A DNA stretch of 64,000 bases from assembly GCF_000633415.1 (NCBI RefSeq), contig NZ_AYMV01000020.1, positions 141,814 through 205,813 on the forward strand, written 5' to 3'. The notes beneath the pieces were generated by a model, which was given only the letters and a program-made list of their open reading frames with translations, did not search any database and was not told where the DNA came from. The translations under genes were made by a program, and so were the position numbers. The DNA comes from Leucobacter sp. PH1c (GTDB taxonomy: Bacteria > Actinomycetota > Actinomycetes > Actinomycetales > Microbacteriaceae). Below are positions 44,501 through 52,852 of the stretch, in pieces (within the stretch, counting starts at the first letter, position 1; every line of letters begins with the position of its first letter).

Positions 44501-45550
44501 CCCGCGCACCTGACCCCGACGTTCCGCGTGATCGATGCGCGCGGCCGCACGGTCGGCACGGGCAAGGATCTCGCGGAGCTCCAGGCCGCGCACAAGGACC
44601 GCGCCACGCAGGGCGTCGCGAAGGTCGCTGCGGCGGCGCTCCCGAAGAGCGAACTGGAGAAGACGGGTGCGACGACGTGGGAGTTCGGCGATCTCCCCCG
44701 GCACGTCGACACGGCGTACGCCAAGGGCCGCGCGGGCGGCGCCGGCGTCGTGCGCGCCTACCCGGCGATCCTCGACCGGCGCACGAGCGTCGACCTCGTC
44801 CTCGTCGCCGACGAGGCGGAGCAGGCCCGCATCTCCCGGAAGGGCATCCGCCGGCTGCTCGCCCTCAGCTCGCCGTCCCCCGCGAGCTACATCCGCGCGC
44901 ACCTCTCGAACCAGGAGAAGCTGCTCCTCGGCGCGGGCCCCTACCGCTCGCTCGAGCAGGCGATCGCCGACGTCTCGCTCGCGGCAGCGGATCGCGTGAT
45001 CCGGCGCCACGCCCCCGACGGGCTCGTGTGGCGCGCGGACGTGTTCGAGTCGCTCGCGAACGACTACGCCCGCACGCTCATCGACGACATCTACGCCGCG
45101 ATCGCGCTCACGGCCCGGGTGCTCGACGGGGCCCGGCTCGCCCGCAAGGCGATCGACGGCGCCAAGGCCATCCAGGTGCTCGGCCAGGTCGCCGACGCGG
45201 CGCAGCAGATCGACGGCCTCGTGTGGGCGACGAACACGATCGGCTTCGTCTCCCACACGGGGCTCGACCGGCTGGAGCGACTGCCCGTGTACCTGGAGGC
45301 CATCCAGCAGCGCATGCGCGGGCTCACGGAGAATCCCGGCCGGGATCGCGCCTGGCAGAACGAGGTGGACCGCGTGCGCGGCGCGTTCGCGCAGGCGGGG
45401 GGCTCAGTGCCCCTTCCCGAGGATGCTCCCGAGCACCTCGTGCGGGCGCGCTGGCTGATCGAGGAGTTGCGGGTGAGCCTGTTCGCGCAGCAGCTGCGCA
45501 CGGCGGAGCCGGTCTCTGCGCAGCGCATCCTGAAGGTGCTCGCGGGCTAG
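41543..45550 (+). CDS. hrpA: ATP-dependent RNA helicase HrpA (DEAH box)
   Basis: A 1335-residue DEAH-box RNA helicase, similar in length to E. coli HrpA (1300). Walker A GETGSGKTT is at 37-45, DEAH at 131-134, SAT (ITSATID) near 161, and the QRSGRSGRTSPG motif VI near 355. An Arg/Gly-rich, poorly conserved insert (about 437-470: GRGRGARDERGRDDRGRDG) may be an extra RNA-binding loop. The long C-terminal region carries the DUF3418 segment typical of HrpA. It is reported to act on stalled translation complexes. ATG at 41543 follows GGGAGGA. Confidence 0.93.
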   Translation: MTLPALRIDFPEDLPVSQMRDEIEAAIRDHQVVIVAGETGSGKTTQLPKIALALGRERIAHTQPRRIAARTIAERIAEELGSELGGLVGYQVRFTDKVSADTRIRLMTDGILLNAIHRDRDLSAYDTIIIDEAHERSLNIDFLLGYLQTLLPRRPDLKVIITSATIDPESFAKHFADVRTKQPAPIIEVSGRTYPVELRYRPLVERIEVPDAKGGPPKVRTIERDLFDAIGDAVDELAKEAPGDVLVFLSGEAEIRDAADALGGRTRASGRGARTEILPLYGRLSAAEQHRVFERPSGANAGARRIVLATNVAETSLTVPGIRYVIDAGTARISRYSARSKVQRLPIEAVSQASANQRSGRSGRTSPGIAIRLYSEEDFANRPEFTEPEIRRTGLASVILQMLSLGLGDIARFPFLTPPDQRGIADGLGLLAELGAVTAGTGGGRGRGARDERGRDDRGRDGAGKRSGATHRITPVGRELARLPIEPRFARMVVEARRHEVVPEVLAIVAGLTIQDVRERPQAERGRADELHGRFSDPQGDLMTLLNLWNYLQQEQRERSSSAFRRMCKAEYLNFLRVREWMDLFRQLARIAGVKRAEADAAAQQVTGGAGEAVHRSVLAGLLSQLGVRDDRQNRSAPQGRGVAGAVKRKPAQEYVGSRGTRFVLYPGSVLAKRPPEVVMSVELVETSRLFARSNAVVDPAWAEELAGPLAKRQISEPHWEKKQGAAVAFERVTLYGVPIVDRRRVQLARFDAPHARELFIRHALVDGEWDSPQAFDRANRQLRRELEQLEERTRRRDIVGDDEAVFEFYDARIPADVASTRDFEGWWKEKRRSEPNFLHLSRADLVEDEAEDVDEAEYPRQWQHGDQSLKLRYRFDPTAEDDGVTVNVPLPLLPRLDGADFEKLVPGLRQELVTALIKTLPKAIRKHVVPAADWARTLLATVAPQLDAPVPAGGEAPQLTALLATEIRRRTSVPVSAADFDPSRLPAHLTPTFRVIDARGRTVGTGKDLAELQAAHKDRATQGVAKVAAAALPKSELEKTGATTWEFGDLPRHVDTAYAKGRAGGAGVVRAYPAILDRRTSVDLVLVADEAEQARISRKGIRRLLALSSPSPASYIRAHLSNQEKLLLGAGPYRSLEQAIADVSLAAADRVIRRHAPDGLVWRADVFESLANDYARTLIDDIYAAIALTARVLDGARLARKAIDGAKAIQVLGQVADAAQQIDGLVWATNTIGFVSHTGLDRLERLPVYLEAIQQRMRGLTENPGRDRAWQNEVDRVRGAFAQAGGSVPLPEDAPEHLVRARWLIEELRVSLFAQQLRTAEPVSAQRILKVLAG

Positions 45551-45561
45551 CGGCGCCCGCG

Positions 45562-46788
45562 CTACACCGGGAGAGGCGCGTCCGCCCAGTGCCCGCGCGG
45601 ATGCGGTGCGCGGTCGCGCTGGGCGGCGAGCAGCCGCTCGCGCACCGCACGGTCCTCGACCGCCGCGATCGCCGTCCGCGCGAGCGCGAGTGCGCCGTGC
45701 AGCACCGCCGTGTCGCCCGCCGGGGACACGACCGCTGCGGCGAACTCGTGCTGGTGCGGCGTCGCGGCGGTCCCGTCGAGCGCGATCATGGGGTGGATCG
45801 CGGGCAGGTACCGCGACACGTCGCCCATGTCCGTCGAGCCGAGCGTCATCCCGGGCCCCCACGCGGCCCGATCCTCGCCACGGAGCTCGGCGAGTGCCTG
45901 GTCGAAGAACTCGGACAGCTCGGGATCCTGTTGCAGCGGCGCGTACCCGGGCGTCGGCACCGCAACGTCCACCGTGCACCCTGCGGCGAGCGCAGCGCCC
46001 TCGACCACCTGGCGCACACGCGATTTGGCGGTCTCCCACGACTCGGCGGTGTTCCCGCGGATCTCGAGCTGCATGGTCGCGGTCTCCGGGATCACGTTGA
46101 CGGCCGCGCCCGTCGTCGCGATCGAGGAGATCACCACGTCGCTCGGCAGGTGCTGGCGCAGCAGCCCGATCCCGACCTCGGTGAGCGTCACCGCGCTCCC
46201 GGCGTTGATGCCCTCCTCGGGAGCGAACGCCGCGTGCGCCGGCTTGCCGTGGAAGGTCACCTCGCAGTAGTCGAGCGCTTGACTGCTGCCCCCCGCCGTT
46301 CGGATCTGGCCCGCTCCGGCCGCGTGCACCATGAGGGAGAACGTCGCGTCGTCCCACGCGCCGCGTTCGAGCATGATCACCTTCCCACCTCCGTTCTCCT
46401 CCGCGGGCGTGCCGAGGAACACGACACGGCACCCGAGTTCGTCGGCGACCTCGCGCAGCCCGAGCGCCGCGCCCACGCCCGCCGCCGCGATGATGTTGTG
46501 CCCGCAGGCGTGCCCCACGCCGGGGAGGGCGTCATACTCGCCGACCACCGCGATCGTCACCTCCCCCGCGCCGTACGCGGCACGGAGCGCGGTCGGCAGG
46601 CCGTACGCGCCGGTCTCGACCTCGAAGCCGGTCTCGGCAAGGGCTGCGGCGACCCGGGCCGCGGCCCGGTGCTCCTCGAATCCGGGCTCGGGGTCGGCGC
46701 CGATGGCGTGGCTGAGCTCGATGAGCGCATCCGTGGATCGGCGGATCGCGCGCTCGGCGCGCTGCTGGAGGGGTGATGTGTGAGTCAT
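45562..46788 (-). CDS. M20-family metallohydrolase, AbgB/PM20D2-like (module copy 2)
   Basis: A 408-residue zinc amidohydrolase related to the one at 11090-12343. Metal motifs: GHACGHNI (near residue 96), PAEENGGGK (near 130), VHAAG (near 154), and STDMGDVSRYLPAIHPM (near 320). The subgroup includes p-aminobenzoyl-glutamate hydrolase and beta-alanyl-lysine dipeptidase, so an acyl- or aminoacyl-amide is the likely substrate. ATG at 46788. The MFS gene lies 94 bp upstream on the same strand and a two-domain Lrp/AsnC regulator is divergent beyond it. Confidence 0.86.
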   Translation of the reverse strand: MTHTSPLQQRAERAIRRSTDALIELSHAIGADPEPGFEEHRAAARVAAALAETGFEVETGAYGLPTALRAAYGAGEVTIAVVGEYDALPGVGHACGHNIIAAAGVGAALGLREVADELGCRVVFLGTPAEENGGGKVIMLERGAWDDATFSLMVHAAGAGQIRTAGGSSQALDYCEVTFHGKPAHAAFAPEEGINAGSAVTLTEVGIGLLRQHLPSDVVISSIATTGAAVNVIPETATMQLEIRGNTAESWETAKSRVRQVVEGAALAAGCTVDVAVPTPGYAPLQQDPELSEFFDQALAELRGEDRAAWGPGMTLGSTDMGDVSRYLPAIHPMIALDGTAATPHQHEFAAAVVSPAGDTAVLHGALALARTAIAAVEDRAVRERLLAAQRDRAPHPRGHWADAPLPV

Positions 46789-46882
46789 GGGCCGGTTTCC
46801 TGCTTTCTGCGGGCGGCGCCGGGGCGCCGGGGTGGGGACGGGGACGCGCGCCGGGTGGCGGCGGCGGGGAAGCGCGCCGACG

Positions 46883-48358
46883 CTAGGGCGTGACGAGGGG
46901 CTCGGCAGCCGCGGTCATCACGGCTTCCGTCCGGTCGGACGGCCGACGGCCGAGGAACAGGGCGAGCGCGCCGGACAGGAGTAGGCACCCGGCGAACACG
47001 GCCCAGGTCACCTGGAACGAGCTCAGCGCGGGAACAGCCACCGCGTCCGCGCTCTGCTGCGCGAGGACGAACGTCGCCATGATCGCCGCGACGAGCGCCC
47101 CGGCGACCGAGCCGCCGAGGGAGCGGAGGCAGTTGTACAGGCCGGACAGCGTCGTTGCGACGGTGAGCGGCGCACGCGCCACGATCACGCCAGGCAGGAT
47201 CCCGAGTGCCACCCACGACGCGAACGAGTTCAGTGCGAGCAGCATCGTCACGACCACGGGCGACGCGGGCGCCGTCAGCATGAGGAGCAGCGCCGCGGCC
47301 GACACGAACGCCGCGACCGCGACGGCGCGGGAGGTACCGAACACGCGCACGGCGAGCGGGGAGACGAACGCCCCGAGGCTGGAGCACAGGAACACGAGCG
47401 AGACGATGAGGCCGGCGTTGCCGGTGCTCATGCCCGTCCCGTACCCCACGTCGCCCGGCTGCGCCGTGAGGTAGAGGGTCGTGGGGGTCGACATGCCGAA
47501 CGCGGTGAGCGCGATGAGGAAGCCGAGGATCATCGGGATCCCGAGCTTCACGCGCCGCAACACCGTGAAGTCGAGCAGAGGCGACGCGATGCGCGACTCG
47601 ACCACGACGAAGATGCCGGCGCCCACCACGCCGCCCACGAGCGCCGCGAGGGTCGCGGGGTGCAGCCAGCCGAGCTCAGTTCCGGCGGTGAGCCCGTACA
47701 TGAGCGCGCCGAGCGAGGCGCTGAAGAGGATCGCCCCGAGCCAGTCGACCGCGTTCTCGCGGTTCCCGCGGTCGCGCGGCAGGCAGAAGTGCACGGCGGC
47801 CGCCAGCAGGAAGAGCGGGATCGCCGGGATCGCCTGCGTGAGCGCGAGGTCTCCCGTCGCGTCCATGATGGCGCCGCTCAGGAGGCTCCCGAGCGCGATG
47901 CCGAGGGTGAGCGTTCCCACGAGGGCGCTCACGATCCGGTTCGCCTGCGCAGGACGATGCTCCTTCACGATGCCCATCTCGATGGGCAGGAACGCCGCCA
48001 CCGGCCCCTGCACGGCGGCGCCGACCAGCACGAAGGCGAACGAGGGCGCGAACGCGATCATCGCGCTGCCGATCGCGGTGAGCACGATCGCGGTGACGAG
48101 CAGCGCACGCTTCCCGTAGCGGTCGGCGAGCATCGAGAAGAACGGGACGCACATCGCCGAGGTGAGCATGGTGATCATGAAGTAGAGGCTGATCGAGCCC
48201 GCTGGAACCCCGTGGAACCGGGCGATCTCGCCGAGCAGGGGCATGATCCACCCCTGGATCAGTCCGGCGAAGAGCTCGACGGCGAGGAATGTGGGAACGA
48301 GGAGCCTGGCTCTGCCCTGCGGGCGGAGGCTGGCGGTGACGGCGCTGTCAATGGTCAT
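46883..48358 (-). CDS. MFS transporter (module copy 2)
   Basis: A 491-residue major facilitator protein with about fourteen hydrophobic segments. The loop after helix 2 (SMLADRYGKRALL) carries the MFS motif A, and the layout matches DHA2-like drug/solute exporters. The ATG at 48358 follows GGAAACGACC, a weak site. It is of the same type as the transporter at 9672-11093 and sits in the same relation to an Lrp/AsnC regulator (divergent) and an M20 hydrolase (downstream). Substrate unknown. Confidence 0.84.
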   Translation of the reverse strand: MTIDSAVTASLRPQGRARLLVPTFLAVELFAGLIQGWIMPLLGEIARFHGVPAGSISLYFMITMLTSAMCVPFFSMLADRYGKRALLVTAIVLTAIGSAMIAFAPSFAFVLVGAAVQGPVAAFLPIEMGIVKEHRPAQANRIVSALVGTLTLGIALGSLLSGAIMDATGDLALTQAIPAIPLFLLAAAVHFCLPRDRGNRENAVDWLGAILFSASLGALMYGLTAGTELGWLHPATLAALVGGVVGAGIFVVVESRIASPLLDFTVLRRVKLGIPMILGFLIALTAFGMSTPTTLYLTAQPGDVGYGTGMSTGNAGLIVSLVFLCSSLGAFVSPLAVRVFGTSRAVAVAAFVSAAALLLMLTAPASPVVVTMLLALNSFASWVALGILPGVIVARAPLTVATTLSGLYNCLRSLGGSVAGALVAAIMATFVLAQQSADAVAVPALSSFQVTWAVFAGCLLLSGALALFLGRRPSDRTEAVMTAAAEPLVTP

Positions 48359-48467
48359 GTGGTCGTTTCCTGACGGGCAGAAGTGGATGAGGGAACGGAT
48401 CGGTACTCTGACAGACGATGCATGATCACGGCGGAAATGCGCGTATTCTGCATGGGGAGGGTCAGTG

Positions 48468-49469
48468 ATGACAGATATTGCTCTTGACGAGCTCGATTTC
48501 CAGATTATCCACGCACTTCAGGTGGATCCACGCGTGCGCTGGAACGCGCTCTCGGGGGTGCTCGGCGTTGACGCGCACACCCTGGCGCGCAGGTGGCAGC
48601 GCCTCGTCGATGGCGGCGCCGTCTGGCTGAGCGCCATGCAGGGCTTGAAGCGGCTCGACGCGCTCGCGCTCATCGAGGTCGACAGCTTCCCGGGGCAGGT
48701 CCTCTCGGCGGCGCGGGCGATCGCCGAGCTTCCCGGGGTCGCATCGATCGAGTTGGCCACGGGCGCCTGCGATCTCTTCATCACGCTGTTCGCGCGCGAC
48801 GAGGACGCACTCGCGCGATTCCTGCTGGAGGAGATCGGGGTGATCCCCGAGATCCGCGCGGTGCGCTCCCACCTCATCAGCGACGTCGCGAAGGAGGGCT
48901 CGGACTGGACCATCCAGGCGCTGAGCGCTGCGCAGCTCGAGCGCATCCCCGAGCCGCGACGGGCGCGGGCGGCTTCAGCAAAACGCATCGATCCGACGCT
49001 CGCCACGGCGATTCGCGAGGCCCTGCACACCGACGTGCGGATGCCCGTCGCGGAGCTCGGCGCACGAGTGGGAATCAGCGGTCAGCGCGCGGCGGACGCG
49101 CTCGCGAGGCTCCGCGAGCAGGGGCAGCTCCAGCTCCGCGCGGACATGTCCGAGCGCTTCAATCCCTACCCCGCGGTCAACTGGCTCTTCCTGCAGCTCC
49201 CCGCCCCGCGCCTCGCCGAGGCGCTCGCGCGCTTCGCCTCGGTGCCCTCCGTGCAGTTCGCCGCCAGTTCCACGGGTCCGGCGAACGCGATCGTCGCGAT
49301 CGGCGCGCGCGACCGACGCGGCCTCCTCACCGCGGAGATCGCGCTGTCCCAGCTGGTGCCGGAGCTCGCGGTGACGAATCGGATGACGATGCTGCGGCTC
49401 TACCGCCACCTCGGCCGCGAGGTCAACGGCTTCGAGCGGTCCGACCCGGTCGCCGCGATCGCGCGCTAG
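48468..49469 (+). CDS. Two-domain Lrp/AsnC-family transcriptional regulator (module copy 2)
   Basis: A 333-residue protein with two Lrp/AsnC units: helix-turn-helix 1 (about residues 8-55, LDFQIIHALQVDPRVRWNAL), a first effector domain, a second helix-turn-helix (about 175-215, TAIREALHTDVRMPVAEL) and a second effector domain. ATG at 48468 is preferred to GTG at 48465 because GGGAGG lies seven bases upstream. It is divergent from the MFS gene, 109 bp away; ATGCAT-like repeats (near 48418 and 48448) in the gap may be operators. The stop shares CTAG (49466-49469) with the convergent pseudouridine synthase gene. Confidence 0.86.
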   Translation: MTDIALDELDFQIIHALQVDPRVRWNALSGVLGVDAHTLARRWQRLVDGGAVWLSAMQGLKRLDALALIEVDSFPGQVLSAARAIAELPGVASIELATGACDLFITLFARDEDALARFLLEEIGVIPEIRAVRSHLISDVAKEGSDWTIQALSAAQLERIPEPRRARAASAKRIDPTLATAIREALHTDVRMPVAELGARVGISGQRAADALARLREQGQLQLRADMSERFNPYPAVNWLFLQLPAPRLAEALARFASVPSVQFAASSTGPANAIVAIGARDRRGLLTAEIALSQLVPELAVTNRMTMLRLYRHLGREVNGFERSDPVAAIAR

Positions 49470-50434
49470 CAGCGCTCAGGGGCGAGCGGGAACGGGCGCG
49501 TGCTCGCGAATGCGCGCGCGGCGCCGTCGACCGGGTCGGTGAACGTCAGCGCGCTCGCGAGGAGCTGCAGCGGGGTGCTGAAATCGTCCACGGCGGTATC
49601 GAGCACCTCGGGGTAGAGCGGGTCGCCCGCGATCGGGATGCCGAGCCCCCAGAGGTGGAGGCGCAGCTGGTGGGTCTTGCCCGTGCGCGGCGTGAGCCGG
49701 TACACCCCCCAGCGTCCCGAGGGCGACGCACCCCAGGCGGAGTGCTCCGCGCCGGGCGCGAGCTCGCGCTCGAGCTCGACGAGCGACTCGGCGTTCGGCT
49801 CTGCGCCGGGCACCGCCATGCCCTGCCAGGTGCCGTGCACCTTGCGCAGGTGGTTCGTCACGGTGGCGGGCAGCTCGAGCTCTGGCCGGATCGCCGCAGC
49901 CGCGCGGTACGTCTTCCCGACCTCCCCGCGCATGAACATGCTCTGGTACGCGCCCCGCCAGCGCTTCTCGGTGGCGAGCAGCAGGAGCCCCGAGGTGACG
50001 CGATCGAGCCGATGCATCGGGGTGAGTTCGGGGAGCCCGAGCTCATCGCGCATGCGCACCACGACGCTCTCGCGGATGTGCTTGCCGCGCGGGATCGAGG
50101 AGAGGAACGGCGGCTTATCGATGACGACGATGCGCTCGTCGCGGTGCACCACGCGGATCTCGCCGGGAACCGGGGTCTCCTCCGGCAGGTCCCGGTAGAA
50201 CCACACGAACGTGTTCGGCCGGTACTCCGCGTCGGCGCGGAACGGCTCCCCCGTCTGCCGCACGAACCGCTCGTCCGCGAGGAACGCGTCGACGTCGATG
50301 TGCTGCGCGAGCCGTGAGCTCAGCCAGTCGCGCATGCTGGCCCACGGGCGCGGGTTCGCCGCGTCGAAGTCGGGCGTGCGCATCCACGCGGCGTCGAGGC
50401 CGAGTCGCTGCGGGAGAGGGGAACGCGGAGGCAT
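49466..50434 (-). CDS. RluA-family RNA pseudouridine synthase
   Basis: A 322-residue pseudouridine synthase that isomerises uridine in rRNA or tRNA. The catalytic Asp is in the HRLDRVTSGLLLLA motif (about residue 143), preceded by an S4-like/DKPPFLSSIPRG region (about 105-117) and followed by GKTHQLRLHLWGLGIPIAGDPLY-type C-terminal motifs (about 253-275). Which uridine is modified cannot be read. ATG at 50434 lies six bases after TAGAAT (50446-50441), a likely leaderless start despite the arfB gene 26 bp upstream. Confidence 0.88.
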   Translation of the reverse strand: MPPRSPLPQRLGLDAAWMRTPDFDAANPRPWASMRDWLSSRLAQHIDVDAFLADERFVRQTGEPFRADAEYRPNTFVWFYRDLPEETPVPGEIRVVHRDERIVVIDKPPFLSSIPRGKHIRESVVVRMRDELGLPELTPMHRLDRVTSGLLLLATEKRWRGAYQSMFMRGEVGKTYRAAAAIRPELELPATVTNHLRKVHGTWQGMAVPGAEPNAESLVELERELAPGAEHSAWGASPSGRWGVYRLTPRTGKTHQLRLHLWGLGIPIAGDPLYPEVLDTAVDDFSTPLQLLASALTFTDPVDGAARAFASTRPFPLAPERC

Positions 50435-50460
50435 CCGACGATTCTACCGGCGGGGCCCGC

Positions 50461-50883
50461 TCAGTCGTGCGGGGGCCGCCGGCGCTGCTGCTTCGTATCG
50501 GAGCGGCGCCGCTTCGCGTCGAGCCGGCGGCGCTGCGAGCCGCGGGTGGGCTTCGTGGCCCGCCGGGCCGGTCCGTCCGGGGCGAGCGCGGCGGCGATCA
50601 GGCCGACGAGGCGATCCTGCGCGGCCTGCCGGTTGCGCAGCTGCGAGCGCCGCTCCGAGGCAGCGACGGTGATCACTCCCGCGTGCACCCGGCCGCCGAG
50701 CCGCTCGAGCAGCCGCGCCCGCTGCGCGTCGTCGACGGCGGCCGAGGCGCGGATGTCCCAGCTCAGCTCCACCCGACTGTCGGAGGTGTTCACGTGCTGG
50801 CCCCCGGGCCCGGAGGAGCGCGAGAAGCGCCAGCGGAGCTCCGTCTCGGGGATCACGATCCCCCGCCCGATCTCGAGATGCAT
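50461..50883 (-). CDS. arfB: Alternative ribosome-rescue factor ArfB (YaeJ-type peptidyl-tRNA hydrolase)
   Basis: A 140-residue release-factor-like protein that frees ribosomes stalled without a stop codon. The catalytic GGQ is in SRSSGPGGQHVNT (about residues 21-33), and the C-terminal tail is strongly basic (KPTRGSQRRRLDAKRRR), the part that enters the empty mRNA channel in ArfB. The ATG at 50883 (MHLEIGRGIVIPE) matches the usual start of the family; a GTG at 50901 would add six residues and has no ribosome site. Confidence 0.88.
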   Translation of the reverse strand: MHLEIGRGIVIPETELRWRFSRSSGPGGQHVNTSDSRVELSWDIRASAAVDDAQRARLLERLGGRVHAGVITVAASERRSQLRNRQAAQDRLVGLIAAALAPDGPARRATKPTRGSQRRRLDAKRRRSDTKQQRRRPPHD

Positions 50884-50937
50884 CACGCGCTCAGCGGACA
50901 CGGTCGCGGCCCGGGGTGCCCGGGCCGCGCCGCGGTG

Positions 50938-51438
50938 CTACTGCTGCACCGAGTCGATGAGCACCTGACGCGCCTGGTGCACGAGCTCGGGCTCGGTGAT
51001 GAGGTCGTAGCGCGTGGCCACCATCTGCATGACAGAGGAGAAGTCGCGCCGGTTGCGGTTCATGGCATACGAGAGCACGCCGAAGAGCATGCCGAAGCCC
51101 GCGCCGATGACGACCGCGGCGAGGAAGACGCCGAGGATCGCGGCGTTGTCCGGCTGGAAGATGAAGAGCAGCAGCCCGAGGAAGAGCCCGAGGTAGGCGC
51201 CCGAGAGCGCACCCATGAGCGCAATGCGCCCGTAGGTGAGGCGGCCGGTGACGCGCTCCACGCTGCGCACGTCATTGCCGACGATGCTGATGCGCTGCAC
51301 GGGGAAGCTCGCGCGCGCGAGCACGTCGACGGCGTGCTTCGCGTCCTCGTAGCGGTCGTAGGTGGAGACGATGTCGCCCTTCGGGATCTCCGGCATCAGC
51401 GGAACGCGCGAGGAGGACATGGGGCCTGGTGTGCTCAT
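50938..51438 (-). CDS. General stress protein 17M-like membrane protein
   Basis: A 166-residue protein of the YflT/general stress protein 17M family: a soluble N-terminal part with STYDRYEDAKHAVDVLARASFPVQRISIVG (about 26-55), two adjacent membrane segments (about 70-95 and 98-125), and a soluble tail ending in VDSVQQ-like residues. Role unknown; in Bacillus the family is part of the general stress response. ATG at 51438 follows a GAGG within CGAGGC. It lies upstream of arfB on the same strand, 54 bp away. Confidence 0.8.
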   Translation of the reverse strand: MSTPGPMSSSRVPLMPEIPKGDIVSTYDRYEDAKHAVDVLARASFPVQRISIVGNDVRSVERVTGRLTYGRIALMGALSGAYLGLFLGLLLFIFQPDNAAILGVFLAAVVIGAGFGMLFGVLSYAMNRNRRDFSSVMQMVATRYDLITEPELVHQARQVLIDSVQQ

Positions 51439-51544
51439 GCCTCGATTCTCCCACCTGACGGGGCCTTCTGCACCCCTCGTGCGGGTGCGGCGCGCAATCT
51501 CACGGCGAACCGTCACTCGCCGCGGGCGCCCCTCGCCCGCGCGC

Positions 51545-52747
51545 TCACGCGGCGGCGCTCGCGACGGGGAACGCCACGATCGCCTGCGGCGCCCCGGCGA
51601 CGGGGAGCCCGCGCACCGGATCCGCGCCCGTCGCGTCCTCGGCGAGCGGCACGAGCGTCACGCCGTCCCAGCCGAGCCCCCGCGTGTTTCCCCCGGCCAC
51701 CGCGGCGTACTCGGCACCGTTCTCCGCGCGCCACACGGCGACCGTCTCGTGCGGCACGTCGAGCGGGATCACGCGCTCCGCGCCGCTCGACGTGTCGAGG
51801 ATCGACAGGTTCGGCCCGCCGTCCGCGTTCCCGAAGGCGCCCGTGCCGACCGTGAGCAGCCGCTCCCCGGCAAGCGCCGCGCCGTGCGCGTGCGAGTTGG
51901 CCGCGCTCGGCAGGCTCGTCGTCTCGCCGGTCAGCGGATCGAGTCGCACCACGACGAGACCCTGCACGGGGAGCAGGATCGCGCCGTCCGGCGTCACCGC
52001 GCCGTAGTGCACCTTCTCCCAGGAGGCGAGACCGCCCTCGACGCCGAACGGGGCGACGGTGTGCGCAGTCGCCGCGAACGTCTCGGCGTCGACCACCGAC
52101 ACGGAGAAGCTATCGTGATCGATCGTGGCCACCCACGCGCCGTCCGGGGCGATCACGACGTCGAACGGCCGCACGCCCACGGCCGCGCTGCGCAGCACCG
52201 TGCGCGCCTCCGTGTCGATCTCCTCGAGCCAAGCGGGCCCCTCCCCCGTGCTCACGGCGACGTAGGCCCGGGTCCCGTCGGGCGACACGGCGAGCCCGAG
52301 GCCGCCCGGCCGGTACTCGCCCGCCGAGATGGACGGCGCGGGGTGCGCGTACGGGACGAGCGCCCGCCGCTCGCCCGCCGCGAGGTCGACGATGGCGAGT
52401 CCCTCGGCCGTCGCGGCGAACGCCGTCGTCGCGCCCGCCGCGTCCGTGTGGACGGCGACGCCCCAGGGAGCCGCGCCGACCCGGATGCGCTGCACCACGG
52501 GATCCCCCAAAAGCGCCGGGTCGAGCACCGCGATCTCATCGCTCTGCGCGAGCGAGACGAGCAGCCGCTCCGGCGCTGGTTCGGGCGGCGGTTCCGGGGT
52601 CTCGGCGGGAGGTGCCGGGTCCGGGGCCGCCGCGCGGTCGGTCCCCGCGCCCGGCTCGGGCGCGCAGCCAGCGAGCCCGAGCGCGGCCACGGCGGGCAGC
52701 GCGAGCAGCAGTCGCCGGCTGATGGGAGCACCCGAGTGAGTTGCCAT
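51545..52747 (-). CDS. Beta-propeller surface lipoprotein (YVTN/NHL-like)
   Basis: A 400-residue lipoprotein. The signal peptide (SRRLLLALPAVAALGLAGC) has a clear lipobox with the lipidated Cys near residue 28, and a double Arg before it that would allow Tat export. A Pro/Glu-rich linker (about 45-60) leads to a seven-blade-type beta-propeller with repeats such as VVQRIRVGAAPWGVAVHTD and LGLAVSPDGTRAYVAVS, typical of YVTN/lactonase-like proteins. Whether it is an enzyme or a binding protein is unknown. ATG at 52747. It is divergent from the MgtE-like gene. Confidence 0.82.
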   Translation of the reverse strand: MATHSGAPISRRLLLALPAVAALGLAGCAPEPGAGTDRAAAPDPAPPAETPEPPPEPAPERLLVSLAQSDEIAVLDPALLGDPVVQRIRVGAAPWGVAVHTDAAGATTAFAATAEGLAIVDLAAGERRALVPYAHPAPSISAGEYRPGGLGLAVSPDGTRAYVAVSTGEGPAWLEEIDTEARTVLRSAAVGVRPFDVVIAPDGAWVATIDHDSFSVSVVDAETFAATAHTVAPFGVEGGLASWEKVHYGAVTPDGAILLPVQGLVVVRLDPLTGETTSLPSAANSHAHGAALAGERLLTVGTGAFGNADGGPNLSILDTSSGAERVIPLDVPHETVAVWRAENGAEYAAVAGGNTRGLGWDGVTLVPLAEDATGADPVRGLPVAGAPQAIVAFPVASAAA

Positions 52748-52852
52748 GGGCACAGTCTGCCCGAGGCCAGCTGGGCACGGCCCAGGAATCGGATCGCGGG
52801 GATCCTTCGGAACTGCACGCACGAACCCAGCCTGGCGCGCTAGCGTAGGGGT

